From positions 47,634,569 through 47,698,568 of the forward strand of contig NC_088776.1 of the NCBI RefSeq assembly GCF_954871325.1: a stretch of 64,000 nucleotides of DNA, given 5' to 3'. A program made the position numbers and the translations under genes. Origin of the DNA: Gordionus sp. m RMFG-2023. Lineage: Eukaryota > Nematomorpha > Gordioida > Chordodea > Parachordodidae. The stretch's first letter is position 1. The number at the start of each line of letters is the position of its first letter. This document shows, one piece after another, positions 12,839 to 25,100 of this stretch. The notes beneath the pieces are model-generated. The model was not told the origin of the DNA. It saw only the letters and a list, made by a program, of their open reading frames with translations, and did not search any database.

Positions 12839-13024
12839 CAGTGTTGTGCGGACTTAATTTAAAAAATTTGTATATAATTTATTTGAAAATAAAATTTGAC
12901 TTGCAAAAAATTGTCAAAATATAACATATTTAAATATTCTTTTCAATTTTTACTTAATTTTTACTTAATTTTCAAACGAATTATTAAATATGGAAATGTT
13001 TGGAATTAAATCTGCACAACACTG
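12839..13024. mobile_element. Tc1/mariner-like MITE
   Basis: The element starts CAGTGTTGTGCGGACTTAAT and ends with the near-complement ...ATTAAATCTGCACAACACTG, an inverted repeat of about 25 bp. It is flanked by TA on each side, as expected for Tc1/mariner target duplications. It is 186 bp long with no coding capacity. Confidence 0.7.
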
Positions 13025-14456
13025 TATCAAAATATAAAACCCTTGATAAAAATTAAAGATAATAGCAAAATTTCTAATAATCACATTAAAAATAAATAAT
13101 AAAAGATATTAACTATTTTATACTATGTATGAAATATATAATATCAAAAGATTTTCACTTTATATCTATTTTAATAATCATAATAGTTTAATAAGTCTAT
13201 GAAATAAAACTATCTAAAATAAATTATTAACAGGATAGTTATATTATACAAAAGAATAAATATTACAATCAAGAATCTCTTTAAATAAGAACTAGAAAAT
13301 TTTGCTGATATACTTTTAAACATCTTATATTTGGTAACTGAAGATATGATGTTACTGTAAAGTATTTAATATATTTTGGTCATGATAATGTTAATTCATC
13401 TGATTCTGATAATTTGCTGTTAATAAGATGCTATGCCTTTGATAGAAATTCCCCTTTGGCCAATCTTATTGGAACGAGTAGCGAGAAAAGAAAGTCAATT
13501 AAGATGGGTTTAAAGTTGCAACACCTAAATAGGTTTTGAGGAGTCTTAATGGTTGCCAACAATCGTGTTATAAGTGTCAAACTATTATTGATTTTAAATC
13601 ACAGAAGACAATTATAATACTGTCTGGTAGAATTGGTTTTGACCTTTTTAATTGCTATTGTATGGTTTCGCATTTTAAATTCCTGGGTAAGAGCTGAGAG
13701 AACCGTTCCCATTGTGATTTAGAAGGAAGTTCGATAATAAAATGAATTAACTACAACTAAAGCCAAACTTAAAAATTTAATCTGTTTTAGAGATACTTAC
13801 TTTCAGCTAATATTGAAAAATAAGTGAATGAAAAGTTCTGAAATATATATTAAGAACAAGATATAATAATGTAAAAAGAATATATTTATAAATCAAATAT
13901 TTATTTATATAAAAAATAATAGAACTTGACACTTGCTAATATAGTGTGGTGTGAATAAGCAAAAAGATATCGAAACAAAATTTCTTTATTATAAAATATA
14001 ACTAGCTGACTATTAACCTAATAAATTCTTATATATACTTTTCAAAAGTAAATAACAATCAATGTAACTATTAGATTAATATAATGTTAAGTGAAAGAAA
14101 TAATATAATAAGTCCCTATGGTAAAATTTAAGTTAATATAATTTAAAATAAAATTCAAATATATTAGCATTCCCCCCTCTGTTCTTTCCTCGATCTTTCT
14201 GTGTTCCTTGCAGTAGTCGTGGAACTTGCTTCCGATCGTTTGTTGTTTTTGTACGTTCTCCTGTCTCTTTTATCTTCGATCCCGTTCTGTTCAAATCGTT
14301 ATTATTAATTCGTCGTTTAGTATGGAATAATTTGTTGAATGCCAAATAAGAATAATAGAATGTATTAGTAGAATATTGAATTCATTCATGCTACGTTTAA
14401 AACTTAGCCCAATGCATTGGCGTAGAAAGGATTTATCCATGAAAAGGAGGAGGGGG

Positions 14457-14697
14457 ACAAAGTCCGTTTGGCCCGGCCATATAAAAATTATTATATGATT
14501 TTTCCGTGGTTATCATTTTTACAGTTGGCTTAACAATTGGAAGTACTAATTCTAAAATATGCCAATGTTTTGTACTTTATTAGTGTCTGACTTTAACCAG
14601 GAAATTAGCCAGCATAAATGAAAAAATTTTGGACAACCTTACGATTAAAAAGTAAATGAAAGCATATTCTGAAAATTTTATCAATGTGTGTTCAATT
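14457..14697 (+). repeat. dispersed repeat, copy 2
   Basis: Second copy of the repeat at 12303-12605, on the same strand and with the same order of shared words. Just upstream at 14411-14430 is TGCATTGGCGTAGAAAGG, partly matched in inverted form near 15680-15700 (CTACGTTACTGCGCTGG). This copy may therefore be the left part of a larger decayed element of about 1.3 kb ending near 15706. Confidence 0.65.
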
Positions 14698-14734
14698 GTA
14701 AATTAATTTAATTAGTAGTTAAAAAAATTGGCAT

Positions 14735-15205
14735 GCTAGAATGGAAAATAATTTTTAAAAAAACTATATTTGGCGTGCCCTATTTAGTGCCTGACAGGAC
14801 TTTTAAGTCCTCAAAATATAGTACCACAAAAAGAAACTGGTTATAAAAATGAAAACTACGACGTCATGCTTTAAATGTGAAGTTAGCCAAGATTTTGGGA
14901 AAATCTGAAATTTATAACAAACCATTAAATTGAGCTTTAGTAGAACATTTTATTGTTTGATTCTATTTTTAAAAAATATATAATTGCCAAAATTAGCACT
15001 ATTCCAGAATGGAGAATATAGGAGTTATAACTATCTGGTTTTCGTTAATATTTAGTGCCTTATTAAATCTTTAATCAATTACGACACCACAAAAAAAGTA
15101 ACCGAATTTCGAACCAATACAAACTATGATATCACGCCTTATGCGTAAAGTCATCCAAAGATATGGAAGCATAATCTCAAATATTTATGTCAGTAATTAG
15201 TATAC
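14735..15205 (+). repeat. diverged tandem duplication, two units of about 240 bp
   Basis: Unit 1 (about 14735-14975) and unit 2 (about 14985-15205) share an ordered set of words: CAGAATGGAGAAT or a close variant, TAGTGCCT, CGACGTCATGC versus a diverged TGATATCACGCC, then GTTAGCCAAGAT versus GTCATCCAAAGAT and ATCTGAAATTTAT versus ATCTCAAATATTTAT. Similarity is clear by eye but heavily eroded. No coding frame runs through it. Confidence 0.6.
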
Positions 15206-16195
15206 ATTTCACACTTTTTAAGGTTTCAACATGTTGGTATTTAGTTTAAAGATAAACATTATCGGCAAAATAAAAATAAATTTCCAAAATTGATATCATG
15301 TTAGAAAAAAAATAATAGAAGCAATGAACAATATGTAACCATGATTAGCACCTACTAATTTCATCAATCAGTATCAGTTTTTCTAATCAACTAATGAAAA
15401 CCAGTCATAAGCAAAGTAAAAATTACTCATGCTAGTCTTGAACATCAAATTTTAAATTACAATTCAAAAATTAATCACGTTTAAACATTAAAGTTTTTCC
15501 CCGATGAAAATATTTTTAAATCTTATGAAGTTAATCTTTAATCTTTATAGATGTTGCTTATTCTCTTGTTTATTATATAATATAAATTATATTATTGAAT
15601 TTATTAATATATAATATTATTAAATTTATAATAAAAAACTTTCAGGGGTTATGGGGGGGGGGGAGGGGAAATACAAATTCCCTCCCTGTCTACGTTACTG
15701 CGCTGGGGCTAAAGAATATTTTTTATTGGACTGGGTGGATTATGATAAACTATCGGCCCACGTAGACCACTGACTTATAAAGCATCATGCATTTAAATTT
15801 TCAAAAGGAGATGGTAATCTTAATTGCGACATAAACTCAACAAAATAAATAAACGACAAGAAATCACTGATCTGAAAGATAAACTTTGATATTAGAGTGC
15901 TTAATATAATATTATTATTTTCTTGATATTTTATTTGTGCAGATTCACAAAGAATGTATCTGAATTTCCCTTTTAATTTAAAGTTAGTACAATCGTTTGA
16001 GAAAATGATAATAATATGAATCGTTATTAAATCATATAAAAAAATTTATTACAACAATTAAAAATTATCAAAATAAACATTTTATTATGAATACAAAGTA
16101 TATTATAATGTTTTTGACATGATTATATGAATTAAGGTTAAAATGTTTGGTAAATACTCATAAACCTTAATTGATATGCAGAGGCGGGGTATTGG

Positions 16196-19100
16196 ATGTG
16201 TATGCTGAGTAATTCTATTAAATACAAGGGCAACGTCGATAATAAAAATTCTGTTAAAATTCAACTGGAGTTACGAGACGATAACGTCAAAGAGGGTGCG
16301 GAAGAGGAATGGGAATACGAATCACAAGATATTTATAAGAAATCTTTAGATGGAGCCAAAAAAGATGCTTCTATTAAAGATAATGCAGATGCACCATATG
16401 ATACAATTAGATATGCAGCGAAAAGTGAGGTTGTTATTACTGATATCCCGCATCACAAGGGTAACGATCGAAAAGGTAAAATAAAACAGAACGAACCAAT
16501 TAGCAAGACTAGGAATGACAAGAAGAAAAACATAGTTGTCAAGATTGAATCCGACAAAAGGATAAGCCCTGCATACCAAACGAGTATGACATCAAACATT
16601 TCCGATCCTTTGAAAGATCCTATATTTAAGCTGGGCAGGGTAATAGGGTCTGGAGCCTTTGGTCAATTAAGACTTTGTACCGATGTTTCTACCGAAAAAG
16701 TATATGCTGTTAAGCTTGAAAATGTAGATGCAAAACAACCTCAACTACATAAAGAATATCACGTGTACTGGATATTGCACAGGGATTCGGAACTTCCTGA
16801 TTTATTCTCAATTTCGACAAATGAAAAAGAGTCAGATAAGAGTGAGAACATCGGAAAGAATATGCCAAGTAACAGAAATTTAGCAAATCATAAGAAAAAG
16901 CATAGCAAATTTTATAATCCTGGTACTAATTTGCCCATGGGATTCGTACAGATATATTATTATGGAGAATGTACTAATAGGTTTAACGCTCTTGTGATGG
17001 ATTTATTAGGTGAGATATATAACGAGTATTTAATGAATAGTTATTTTATATAGAGTTTTACTCGATAATAATTTGAATGTTTTTAGGCCCAAGCTTGCAA
17101 GAATTGTTTGTGATGGTGCAAAAAACCTTTTCGTTAAAAACAATTCTCATGATTGCTATGCAAACATTAGATAGGATAGAATTCTTGCATAGGAAGGGAA
17201 TTGTGTACCGGGATGTTAAGCCTCAAAATTTTTTGATTGGTAGGAAAAGTCTAGGTTTGGATGGAATAATATATTTGATAGATTTCGGGCTTTCCAAGGA
17301 ATATCTGACAAGCGATGGTATACTTAATTTTTGTTGACATGATGTTTAAATCATACCAATTTATATATTACATATTTCGAGCCCAATTTTTGAAGCCGGC
17401 CCAAAATTTTTCCGGTCCGATCCTAAACAATTTTTTTTGATCCCGAAAAGCCTAGTCTGAAATTAAAGTAAAAATTACTTGTCGGCCCAGCCCAAATTAA
17501 ATATAGAAAATTTTAATGTTTCTTAAATTATAAAAACAATAGTATGCATGTAAAAAATATTGGCACCTTGTTTCATGGAAAAATTTTAAAATTAGGCCAG
17601 ATCCAAAGTCCGTTCGAGCCGGGCTTTGCAGATCTCTAATATATATATCACCCTAAAAATGCTAATTCAGGTGAGCACATACCCCACAAAATGAAAAAAT
17701 CTCTAACCGGCACTGCTCGTTACATGTCAATCAATACACACGAAGGTTACGAACAAAGTAGGAGAGATGATATTGAATCTTTGGCGTATCTGTACATCTA
17801 TTTTTTAAAGGGCTCCTTACCATGGCAAAATCTCGACCCGAAAAAGGCTTTTTCTAACAAAGAGCGTTATAAAATGATTGGACTGAAAAAGAGGAATAGT
17901 TTGGGCACGGAAGATTTATGCGACGGTGTTCCAGCCCAATTTCAAGATTTTCTAAATTATTCTCGCGGTATAAGTTTCGAAGAAGAGCCAGATTATACGT
18001 ATTTGAGGGGACTTTTGATAGAACTTTTTATGGAACAAAATCTGACAAACGATGGTTTATTCGATTGGAACGGGAGAAAATATTCCAACGAAAACAGTAG
18101 CAAAATATTGATTGACCTAGCAGAGGTAGGTGGCGAAGGCATTAAAGTGGACCACCAGGTAGGTTTTTTGGCGGATAATACAAATCTTACTAAAAAAGAG
18201 TCCAGACCGGTTAAAATGAGCGACGCTGATATGGACCGTTTGAATGCTAAATGGAAAATAGTCTCTCAGAACGCGGAAATTAAAAAAGAAGGTAAAAAAC
18301 CTGATGTCGCCCACTCATCTAACAAGTTGAGAACCTCAAAGGAAATGCGGGGGGAAGCGGATTTAGAAGAACAACGTCAAAAAATAGAGAAAAAAATTAT
18401 TTTGAAAAAATATAAAGATGAAGAATATCCGGTAGATTTTGTAGCTCGGAATTTCGACCTCGAAAAGAATGAAGGGGTAGCATAATAAATTCATTTTTTA
18501 AAAATATATTAAGCTTGTATACATTCTAATTTTACAGATAATGTTAATCAATTAATGTTCTGTTATCGTTGTATTTATTTCATAAAATATAAATTTTTTT
18601 TAAAAAAAAACAGAATTTTCAAGCGTTAAATAAGAATGAATCTAGTCTAGAAGATACCATGTATTTATATCCTTTACGACAAGGAGCTTTGTTAAACCCA
18701 AAAGCTCGAGATTTTTTTAAAAAGGAATTGTGAGTAAATTATAATATTTTTCATAATAAATATTTTTTTTGACTATATTATATTCCGGGCAATAACCATG
18801 GAATAAAATTTCATCTATGAGCAAAATCTCCAGGCTTACATAATATTATTTTTCCTAAATTCTTAATCGGGCTGTTTTATAAAAATGACCCAAATCGGGT
18901 CGTTTAACATTAGCAACGAGTATGCGTTTTTGAAGTAATATTTACAGTAATAGTAAATTGTAATATTAAAAATATTAAAGATCAGCCAGTTCAGACCAAT
19001 CAAAAAAAAAAATTTTTAATGGTCGACGGCATTTGAGTTTAATTACCAAATTGAATCTAGTTTTTATTCTATCTGTCGAGACTGAACCGATCTGGCCGAC

Positions 19101-20016
19101 AAAATAACCTAGGTTGTTTCTAAACTCAATATGTATGCAGCTCACTACTTTAAATTTAAAAAAATTAGACTGGGGAGCGGTTTAAATCTGGGTAGATTTA
19201 ACAAACTTAATTGCATTTATTAATCATTTAATTAAAACATAATTCATATTCTAAAAAAAAATATTTTAACTTAGAATACTAAATTTGTATACAATTAATT
19301 ACTGACATGATAAAAAAAAATTTACTCCTTCCAACCCTTCTCCCAACTTTTTTAAGACATTATTATAGCATTTTACCTAGTAAAGTATCATTTTAAACAT
19401 ACACCTTACAAGTTTGAAATCAAACATTTTACATTTAAAATACAGATTGATATATATCTCAGAGGATAACTCCGTGGGAGGGGTTTCGTAGACAACATAT
19501 ATAGTCAGTATAAACTTTATAATTGATTTATTTCATACAGCGGTAATCAGGGTTTAGGAGGATCTTGTCAGGCTTAAGGGGGAGAGGGTCTAGTAGGTTC
19601 TCTTGTGAATTCCTTAAAAATAATTATATCTATAGATCCAAGAAGAGTCTGTTTTTTACATAGCCAAGGAGTCACTTAGAAATCAGTTGTTATAAATTAT
19701 TACGCATCCGGTCTCTGCAGAATGACCCAATCCCCTGTTTTTTTAATTTTCTTTATTTCGCCCTTCTCCCCCTCTTTTTTCTAGTCATTTTTTTTCTGAA
19801 CTCATTTTGGTTATGAAATTATTTTTCTTAAAGGTTCTGGAATTACCTATTTTTAGAAATAATATTGGATAATTTTTTTTATATAATCCCATATTCTCTT
19901 TTATTTTTATTAATAGGAAAAAACCGGATGAAAAAACAAGTAATAATTTATGGGGTAAATTGTGCCCCTGCTGGAAAACAACTAGGAAAAAAGAAATTAG
20001 ATACGATTATTATTAA
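16196..20016 (+). CDS. CSNK1G: casein kinase 1 gamma (membrane-anchored CK1)
   Basis: Five exons join in phase to 688 residues: 16196-17009, 17087-17317, 17671-18476, 18614-18729, 19917-20016. The Ser/Thr kinase domain starts near residue 140: glycine loop IGSGAFGQL, lysine YAVKLEN, PQLHKEY, catalytic [18 protein letters not shown], then the CK1 signature [13 protein letters not shown] and QSRRDD. LPWQNL and PDYTYLRGL follow the gamma class (gilgamesh in Drosophila), which phosphorylates Wnt co-receptors and other membrane substrates. The last exon ends with [15 protein letters not shown], a Cys-plus-basic tail like the palmitoylated end of CK1-gamma, so membrane anchoring is expected. Odd points: a Lys/Asp-rich N-terminal extension of about 140 residues, an extra segment of about 45-50 residues in the N-lobe (about 199-247), and an acidic/basic linker after the kinase. 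ATG 16196 is the first in frame; the frame stays open upstream only to 16175, so a 5' exon is possible. Confidence 0.95.
17375..17638. mobile_element. degenerate hAT-like repeat in a CK1 intron
   Basis: A run of GAGCCCA, GCCGGCCC, CCGGTCCGATCC, CGGCCCAGCCC and GAGCCGGGC words ends with TTGCAGATCTCTA, the complement of the TAGAGGTCTGCA end of the hAT at 2532. It has no coding content. It accounts for most of the second intron of the kinase gene. Confidence 0.55.
18800..18912. mobile_element. half of a TAGTGTTGTTAAA fold-back MITE
   Basis: The complement reads GTTAAACGACCCGATTTGGG, then AATAATATTATGTAAGCCTG and GATTTTGCTCATAGATG. This is the left arm and centre of the fold-back family at 44586, 45288, 53446 and 62158. 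The other arm is missing. It lies in the intron after CK1 exon 18614-18729. Confidence 0.65.
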
Positions 20017-20077
20017 AGTTTTTTTTAAATTTATGATTAAGAAAAAAATATGAATGATTTTTGAGATAAAATTTATT

Positions 20078-20083
20078 AATAAA
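20078..20083 (+). terminator. candidate poly(A) signal of the CK1 gene
   Basis: AATAAA lies 62 bp after the stop of the last CK1 exon. The position fits, but the hexamer is common by chance in this AT-rich DNA. Confidence 0.4.
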
Positions 20084-20268
20084 ATGCTGTTTTTCATAGA
20101 AATATAACAATTAGATATTTATATGTCTGTGAACAGATGAGTCGGTGGAGGATTTCTTTAAATTAGTATCTGCCATAATTTTTCAACCGTCATATTTATT
20201 AATGGCTAAAATAGGCGTACAGATATTGATTTATTTTTAAAATTTACAATATAAATAGTCCAGTAAAT

Positions 20269-20297
20269 TCGTCGCGAATTCGCGCTAATTGTGAATG
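20269..20297 (+). repeat. half copy of the 83-bp palindromic MITE
   Basis: CGCGAATTCGCGCTAATTGTGAATGCA matches the right arm of the complete element at 38730-38812 with a single base difference across the shared TTCGCGCTAAYTGTGAATGCA part. A related but more diverged word cluster (TTAGCGCGAATTCGC) occurs near 59851. Confidence 0.6.
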
Positions 20298-20306
20298 CAG
20301 GGTAAC

Positions 20307-20542
20307 TCATTTATCGTAGGCGCATTTTGTTCAGGTAGGGTATTTAACGCGATCGAAATCACAGCTGTTTCTTCACAGCGATAATATAAAATATACGTCG
20401 CAACATGTTTTTCAAATCTTATCATAGCGTTTTCAAGGTTTCGCTCCATACTCATAGATTACCTATTTATTGGCTTGATTTTGTAAATAACGCAAAGTTA
20501 AATATTTAACCGTTTGAATAAAACGCGTTTACTATAAATGAG
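20307..20542. mobile_element. MITE family with CATTTAT..TAAACGCG ends, copy 1
   Basis: The left end CTCATTTATCGTAGGCGCAT pairs with the complement of the right end (CTCATTTATAGTAAACGCGT). The interior shares CGCAACATGTTTTTCAAA, TTATCATA(A/G)CG, TTTCGCTCCA and TACCTATTTATTG with 57355-57682 in the same order. No coding capacity. Confidence 0.7.
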
Positions 20543-22199
20543 CCTTAGGATTATATGGTAAGTATTTTGCTGTTTTGTGATAAATTATTATTTTTGTTTT
20601 TATAAAGCTAAACCAATTTTTTCATTAGATAGATATCCTCATCATTTAAAATATAAAATTAAAAAAAACCGGGACTAACTAAAGATTTAACATACGATTT
20701 CGTTAAAATCTGTAAAAGTTATGAAACTTTTGAGGGAAAAAATATAGAAGTTCATAGTCTTATGCCATCTAAGTTATTTAGTTAATCACTTTATGAAAAA
20801 TTCTGATGGTCAGCTTTTTTTATCACCTTGCTTCAATTTCTTTATATCCCAAACTAGATATTTTCCCCCACTAAAATTTTGTTCACTAATTGCTCGGCCC
20901 TTTAAAGGCGTTTGCCCCATCCCATTCAAATATAATATTTAAGAAACAATCTAGAATTTAAAAATCTAAAAGGTTAATTATTATACAAGTTATGCTTTTA
21001 TAACCGTTAAACAATTTTCTCCACCAAACAAAATCCCACTCCCCCTTAATTTCATACTTTTTTATGCATTACATTTCACCATTTACTCTTAAGTTTTGTA
21101 TTGATTGGAACCACCTTCTCACCTATGGTGCTTCCTACTCACACCTAGTATACATCTTGATCTTAATATCATTATATCCCCCACTGTAGGGGTCACTTTC
21201 CACTTTCTTTTTAAATTTGAAAATCGAGCCTTTGAAAATCTTAAAAACACAATTTTCATTTATTTTATTTCATTACATTACTGCTTTATTCGAGATTACA
21301 AAAAAAATAAATAATATACTATAGAATATAACTTGGTTTTTTTTTAAATATAGCTACACGATGATTTTGAAAAAAAATACGAGTGAGAAATGTAACGATA
21401 TAATAAGAAAACGATTTTAAATAAATTTATGACCCGTCCAATATATTTTTTTCCTTTTTTTTAAAAAAAAAAGGTATGATTTGTAAGGGAATATTATGTA
21501 CACAAAAATTAGAATAATTTTACATTATGAAGATGAGTTTTATATAATTTATCAATATAAAATTTTAAGGTTTAAACAAGATAAAATAAATAAGATGTTT
21601 ACATTATTATTCAAATAAAATAATACGTTTTGAATTGAATGAATATTTCTAAAGAAATGCATTTATGATAGGGAAACCGAAGTCTTTTTTGGTTTAATAA
21701 TGTGCTCCACAAAGTAACGTTTTGCCCAAATAGAAATATTTCAGGCAAACTTCTGATTAAATATCGGTGCGTTTAGCACGCGTTCTCCTTCTAGAAAAAC
21801 GTCATTGATTGACAACTTTTAAAAAATATATATAAATGTGAGTACCTAAAATTAAAGCGATCTTAAGCCAAAATAGTAGATTTATAAAAATATAACAAAA
21901 ATTGGTTCTGGTCTAAAAATTACTTTTTAAAAAAAAATCACATTAGACGCGTTTATATAGGCATATTATAATCAATAATTTCATATTTTGTTTTTAAAAT
22001 AATACTTTGTAGGGAGTGATAATATCTAGACTATTTTTCTCAACAAACAAATAATTTAAATAAAATTCAAATACCGCGAGTCAAAGAATTGGGGAGGGGG
22101 GAGCTATATAAAATTTTAAGAATCGAAGGAAGTGTAGCTTCTTATCTCTCTGCGATTCGTAATAGGTAAACTAGCAAAAAATATTTTTAATGTAGTAAA

Positions 22200-25100
22200 T
22201 TATTTTCGCTTGAGGGTATTGGGTAACAAATCGGATTCGTCGTTGTAAGAATCGAAAAGCTGTGATTTATTGTTCGGAGATGAGAGAGGTCGATTCTGTG
22301 GCGAATGATTTGAAAAAGAGGCTGTATCTGTGTTATTATAAAAAAATAAATTACGTGGTAAATAAATTATATTAATTAAAATATGGTGCTTTTTATTATT
22401 ATAACATAAGGTTCTAATTATAATAATTCCATTCATTTTTTAAGAGGGTAATAGTAGGTTATAATAAATTAGAGATTTAACAGGGTTCTGGACCCGAATT
22501 ATGGTTCAGAAATTTTAAACTATATTTAGCGGTAATGTTGATAGGAACTCAATCGTAAACCGATTTTCTAAAAGAGGTCCAAACCTGCCAAGGTCCATAT
22601 TACTCCGGATTCGATGGATTTCCCATTAATCGGTCTCTGTTTGGTTTGTGGTCTCAAAATGCCCAACCAAACAATATGAATTAAAATGTTATTATTTTGT
22701 TCGAACGGCTTTTCCCATCAGTAGATCTTTATTTCGTGCTAAACTCTCACGCGTAAGGTTACTTAAATTAGTATTTAAAAAAATATAATTAACTGTTTAA
22801 AAAGGGCTGTGAATTCGAACCCTCGATATTTGGTTGAACTTAAACCCTATTTTAAAATTTAGGGTTCAGATACAGGGATTTTTTTTATTTATCTTTTTTA
22901 AATATTAAACGTTTATTTATTTATTTTAAAAAAATATATTTAAAATAACATATTTAAAATATGTAACCTATTTAAAACATCTTTTATTTTCAAATACAAA
23001 AACATTTTTTGTGAAAATTATTTTTTAGTGTGGAATCATTTTTATTATATTTTAGAGTACTCTATTTTATGATAATCTTGACATTTTACAAACACATTTT
23101 GTAAGTTTTTTTTATAATAGATAATGTAATAATATCTATTTTAGGAATATTTATTGTTGTTTGTTGGATTATTAAATCAAAAAGTAAGACCTAAGAAAAG
23201 AACAAAATCACAAGGTAAAATAGTTTTACTAAATGCAAGTAGCAAGCAATGCACTGCCAAAAGTAGGCATAAAAAAATCGATATTTTAATTTTATAATTT
23301 AGAAGATATCATGATAATTCGTTTATAAAACTTTAAAAACAAATAGAATATTATTTTTTAAATTGTATTGTATTATTCTAATTAAAATTATGATGATAAA
23401 TTATTTTTACGGTGAATGTTAAATATAGTAAAATAAAATTTTTCAGAAAAACTAATCTTACTGTTATTTCTACTAGTCTTTATTTTTCTAGACTACGAGG
23501 CCTAAACCCTCCAGAGCTAGAAACATTTTTTTAGAAGGAGGGTTCACACAAATAACATGGGTTTGGTAGGCCCCATGTTAACTCACATTTTTTTCTTCTA
23601 CTTTACCCTTCTAGATCTATTTAAATCGTCATAACTATAAAAAATATGGATAGATTGCAGATGTCAAATTTAATTCTTAGACCCAGCCCCGGATTTAAAA
23701 GAGATATATTTTTGGCACATCCCAGGTTTTTTTCTTTTTAAGGTCCGATTTGGTTTTTTAATTTTATTGTTTAGTGGCCCAGTTGGCCCTTTTTTAATTT
23801 GGTCATTTAAAAAATTTGGGGGGTATTAAAGGTCATCGTGAAAATATGAGAAATGAATAAATGTTAAATAATTCATTAATCCTTGTCGCGGGTTCGTATT
23901 TTTTTTATATCAATAAGATACGAATTTCTAACATTATAACTGAGGCCTATTCTGGAGCAGGTCTGTGAGAAAATATTTAAAAAATCCTTTATTTATTTAC
24001 CAGGCGAATAACTTCTCCTATTCAATGACCCTTCGTCCTCTGTTTCATTTTTAAACACATGACTTAAACATTTTAAATTGGCCGTGTCATCCATACTGAA
24101 ACCCGAGCTGGTTGCACATTGCGAGGAAAAAAAGGATTGGGAAGAATTTAAGTTACGGTTGTGGTGGTAAGAAGCGTTTTTACGAAAATTACTTGTAGCG
24201 TCGCAAATATTGAGATTGCATTTTTTAGGGTGAATTTTGGAAGATAGGTTCGTGGGGTTATTAGTTGTTCCGTTGAAGTAGAATGACAATTCACTACTTC
24301 CCTTGCCGGAATCGACGCTCCTAAATATTCGACTAGAACTGGAATGTGAATCGTGAGAGGAGTATACTTTTGGTTTTTGATTGATATAAAAATGATAAAA
24401 TAAACAAAGGATATTGTAATTTTTAATATAATATTAAAACTTGTTGAGCTTCTAAATTTTATTTTTATGAAAATTCAACGATCTCCAAATGCCAAAAGGG
24501 TAATTCCATATCAAATCGATAGCTTTAATGCCAGACCTTTTTGATTCCGATAAAATTTTACATATTGAGAGGACATTAAAAAAGTATCGAATCTAAAATT
24601 TTAGCCTTTTAGTACTCATAGTTCCTGAGATATCAATGGTCCAGATCTTTTTCCGAAAAATACGATTTTTTAAAATTGAGATAAGTTAAAAATAAAGAGA
24701 ATCAAAAATAAAATTATGTCATTTTGTAACTCCATTAAAGGCCTTTTATTAATATTAAGGATTTTTTAAAAATAACATTGTTGCGGTTTTTATTTACGTT
24801 ATAAATTTTAAACATGAAAACTTTAGGTGTTTCGCTTTCCAAATTTTAATGAATTTAATTTTTTTATTCACGAACATTATATCTATTCATGAAAAAAATT
24901 TAAACTTGGGACAGCCATAGGTTTTTTAGTTATTTTGATTTAAAAAAAAAATAAAAAAAAAATATTTTTCAAAAATAGATGGCGTTAATGCGCAAATCTT
25001 TTAAAGAATCTAAACACTTTATTATGCGTAAAGTTATGACATGGATGACATAATTTCCAAATGAGGCGGAACACTATATTTGTGATAATTGTCGTAAACG

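Larger units (their letters stand above)
10971..16195. other. intergenic region between the Ig/DB/FN3 gene and the CK1 gene
   Basis: No exon was recognised. Contents: possible poly(A) signals just after the upstream gene; a C-rich run near 11463; a repeat shared with 14457-14697; a mariner-like MITE at 12839-13024; a block of ACGCGTTC-like words at about 12628-12725; a diverged tandem duplication at 14735-15205; and a G-run near 15653. Open frames here (for example 12016-12213, and the minus-strand frame at 14133-14345) show no recognisable family. Confidence 0.55.
20017..22199. other. convergent intergenic region between CK1 and PDZ-GEF
   Basis: The two genes end toward each other here. It holds a candidate poly(A) signal for CK1 at 20078, half of a palindromic MITE at about 20269-20297, and a MITE at 20307-20542. 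I recognise no coding sequence in the rest; the frame at 21105-21314 has no family signature. Confidence 0.55.

Noticed and set aside
17691..18485. CK1 ending at the TAA at 18485
   Set aside because: A GT donor at 18477 joins in phase to two further exons that end in the expected Cys/basic tail. Use of the 18485 stop cannot be excluded for a minor form.
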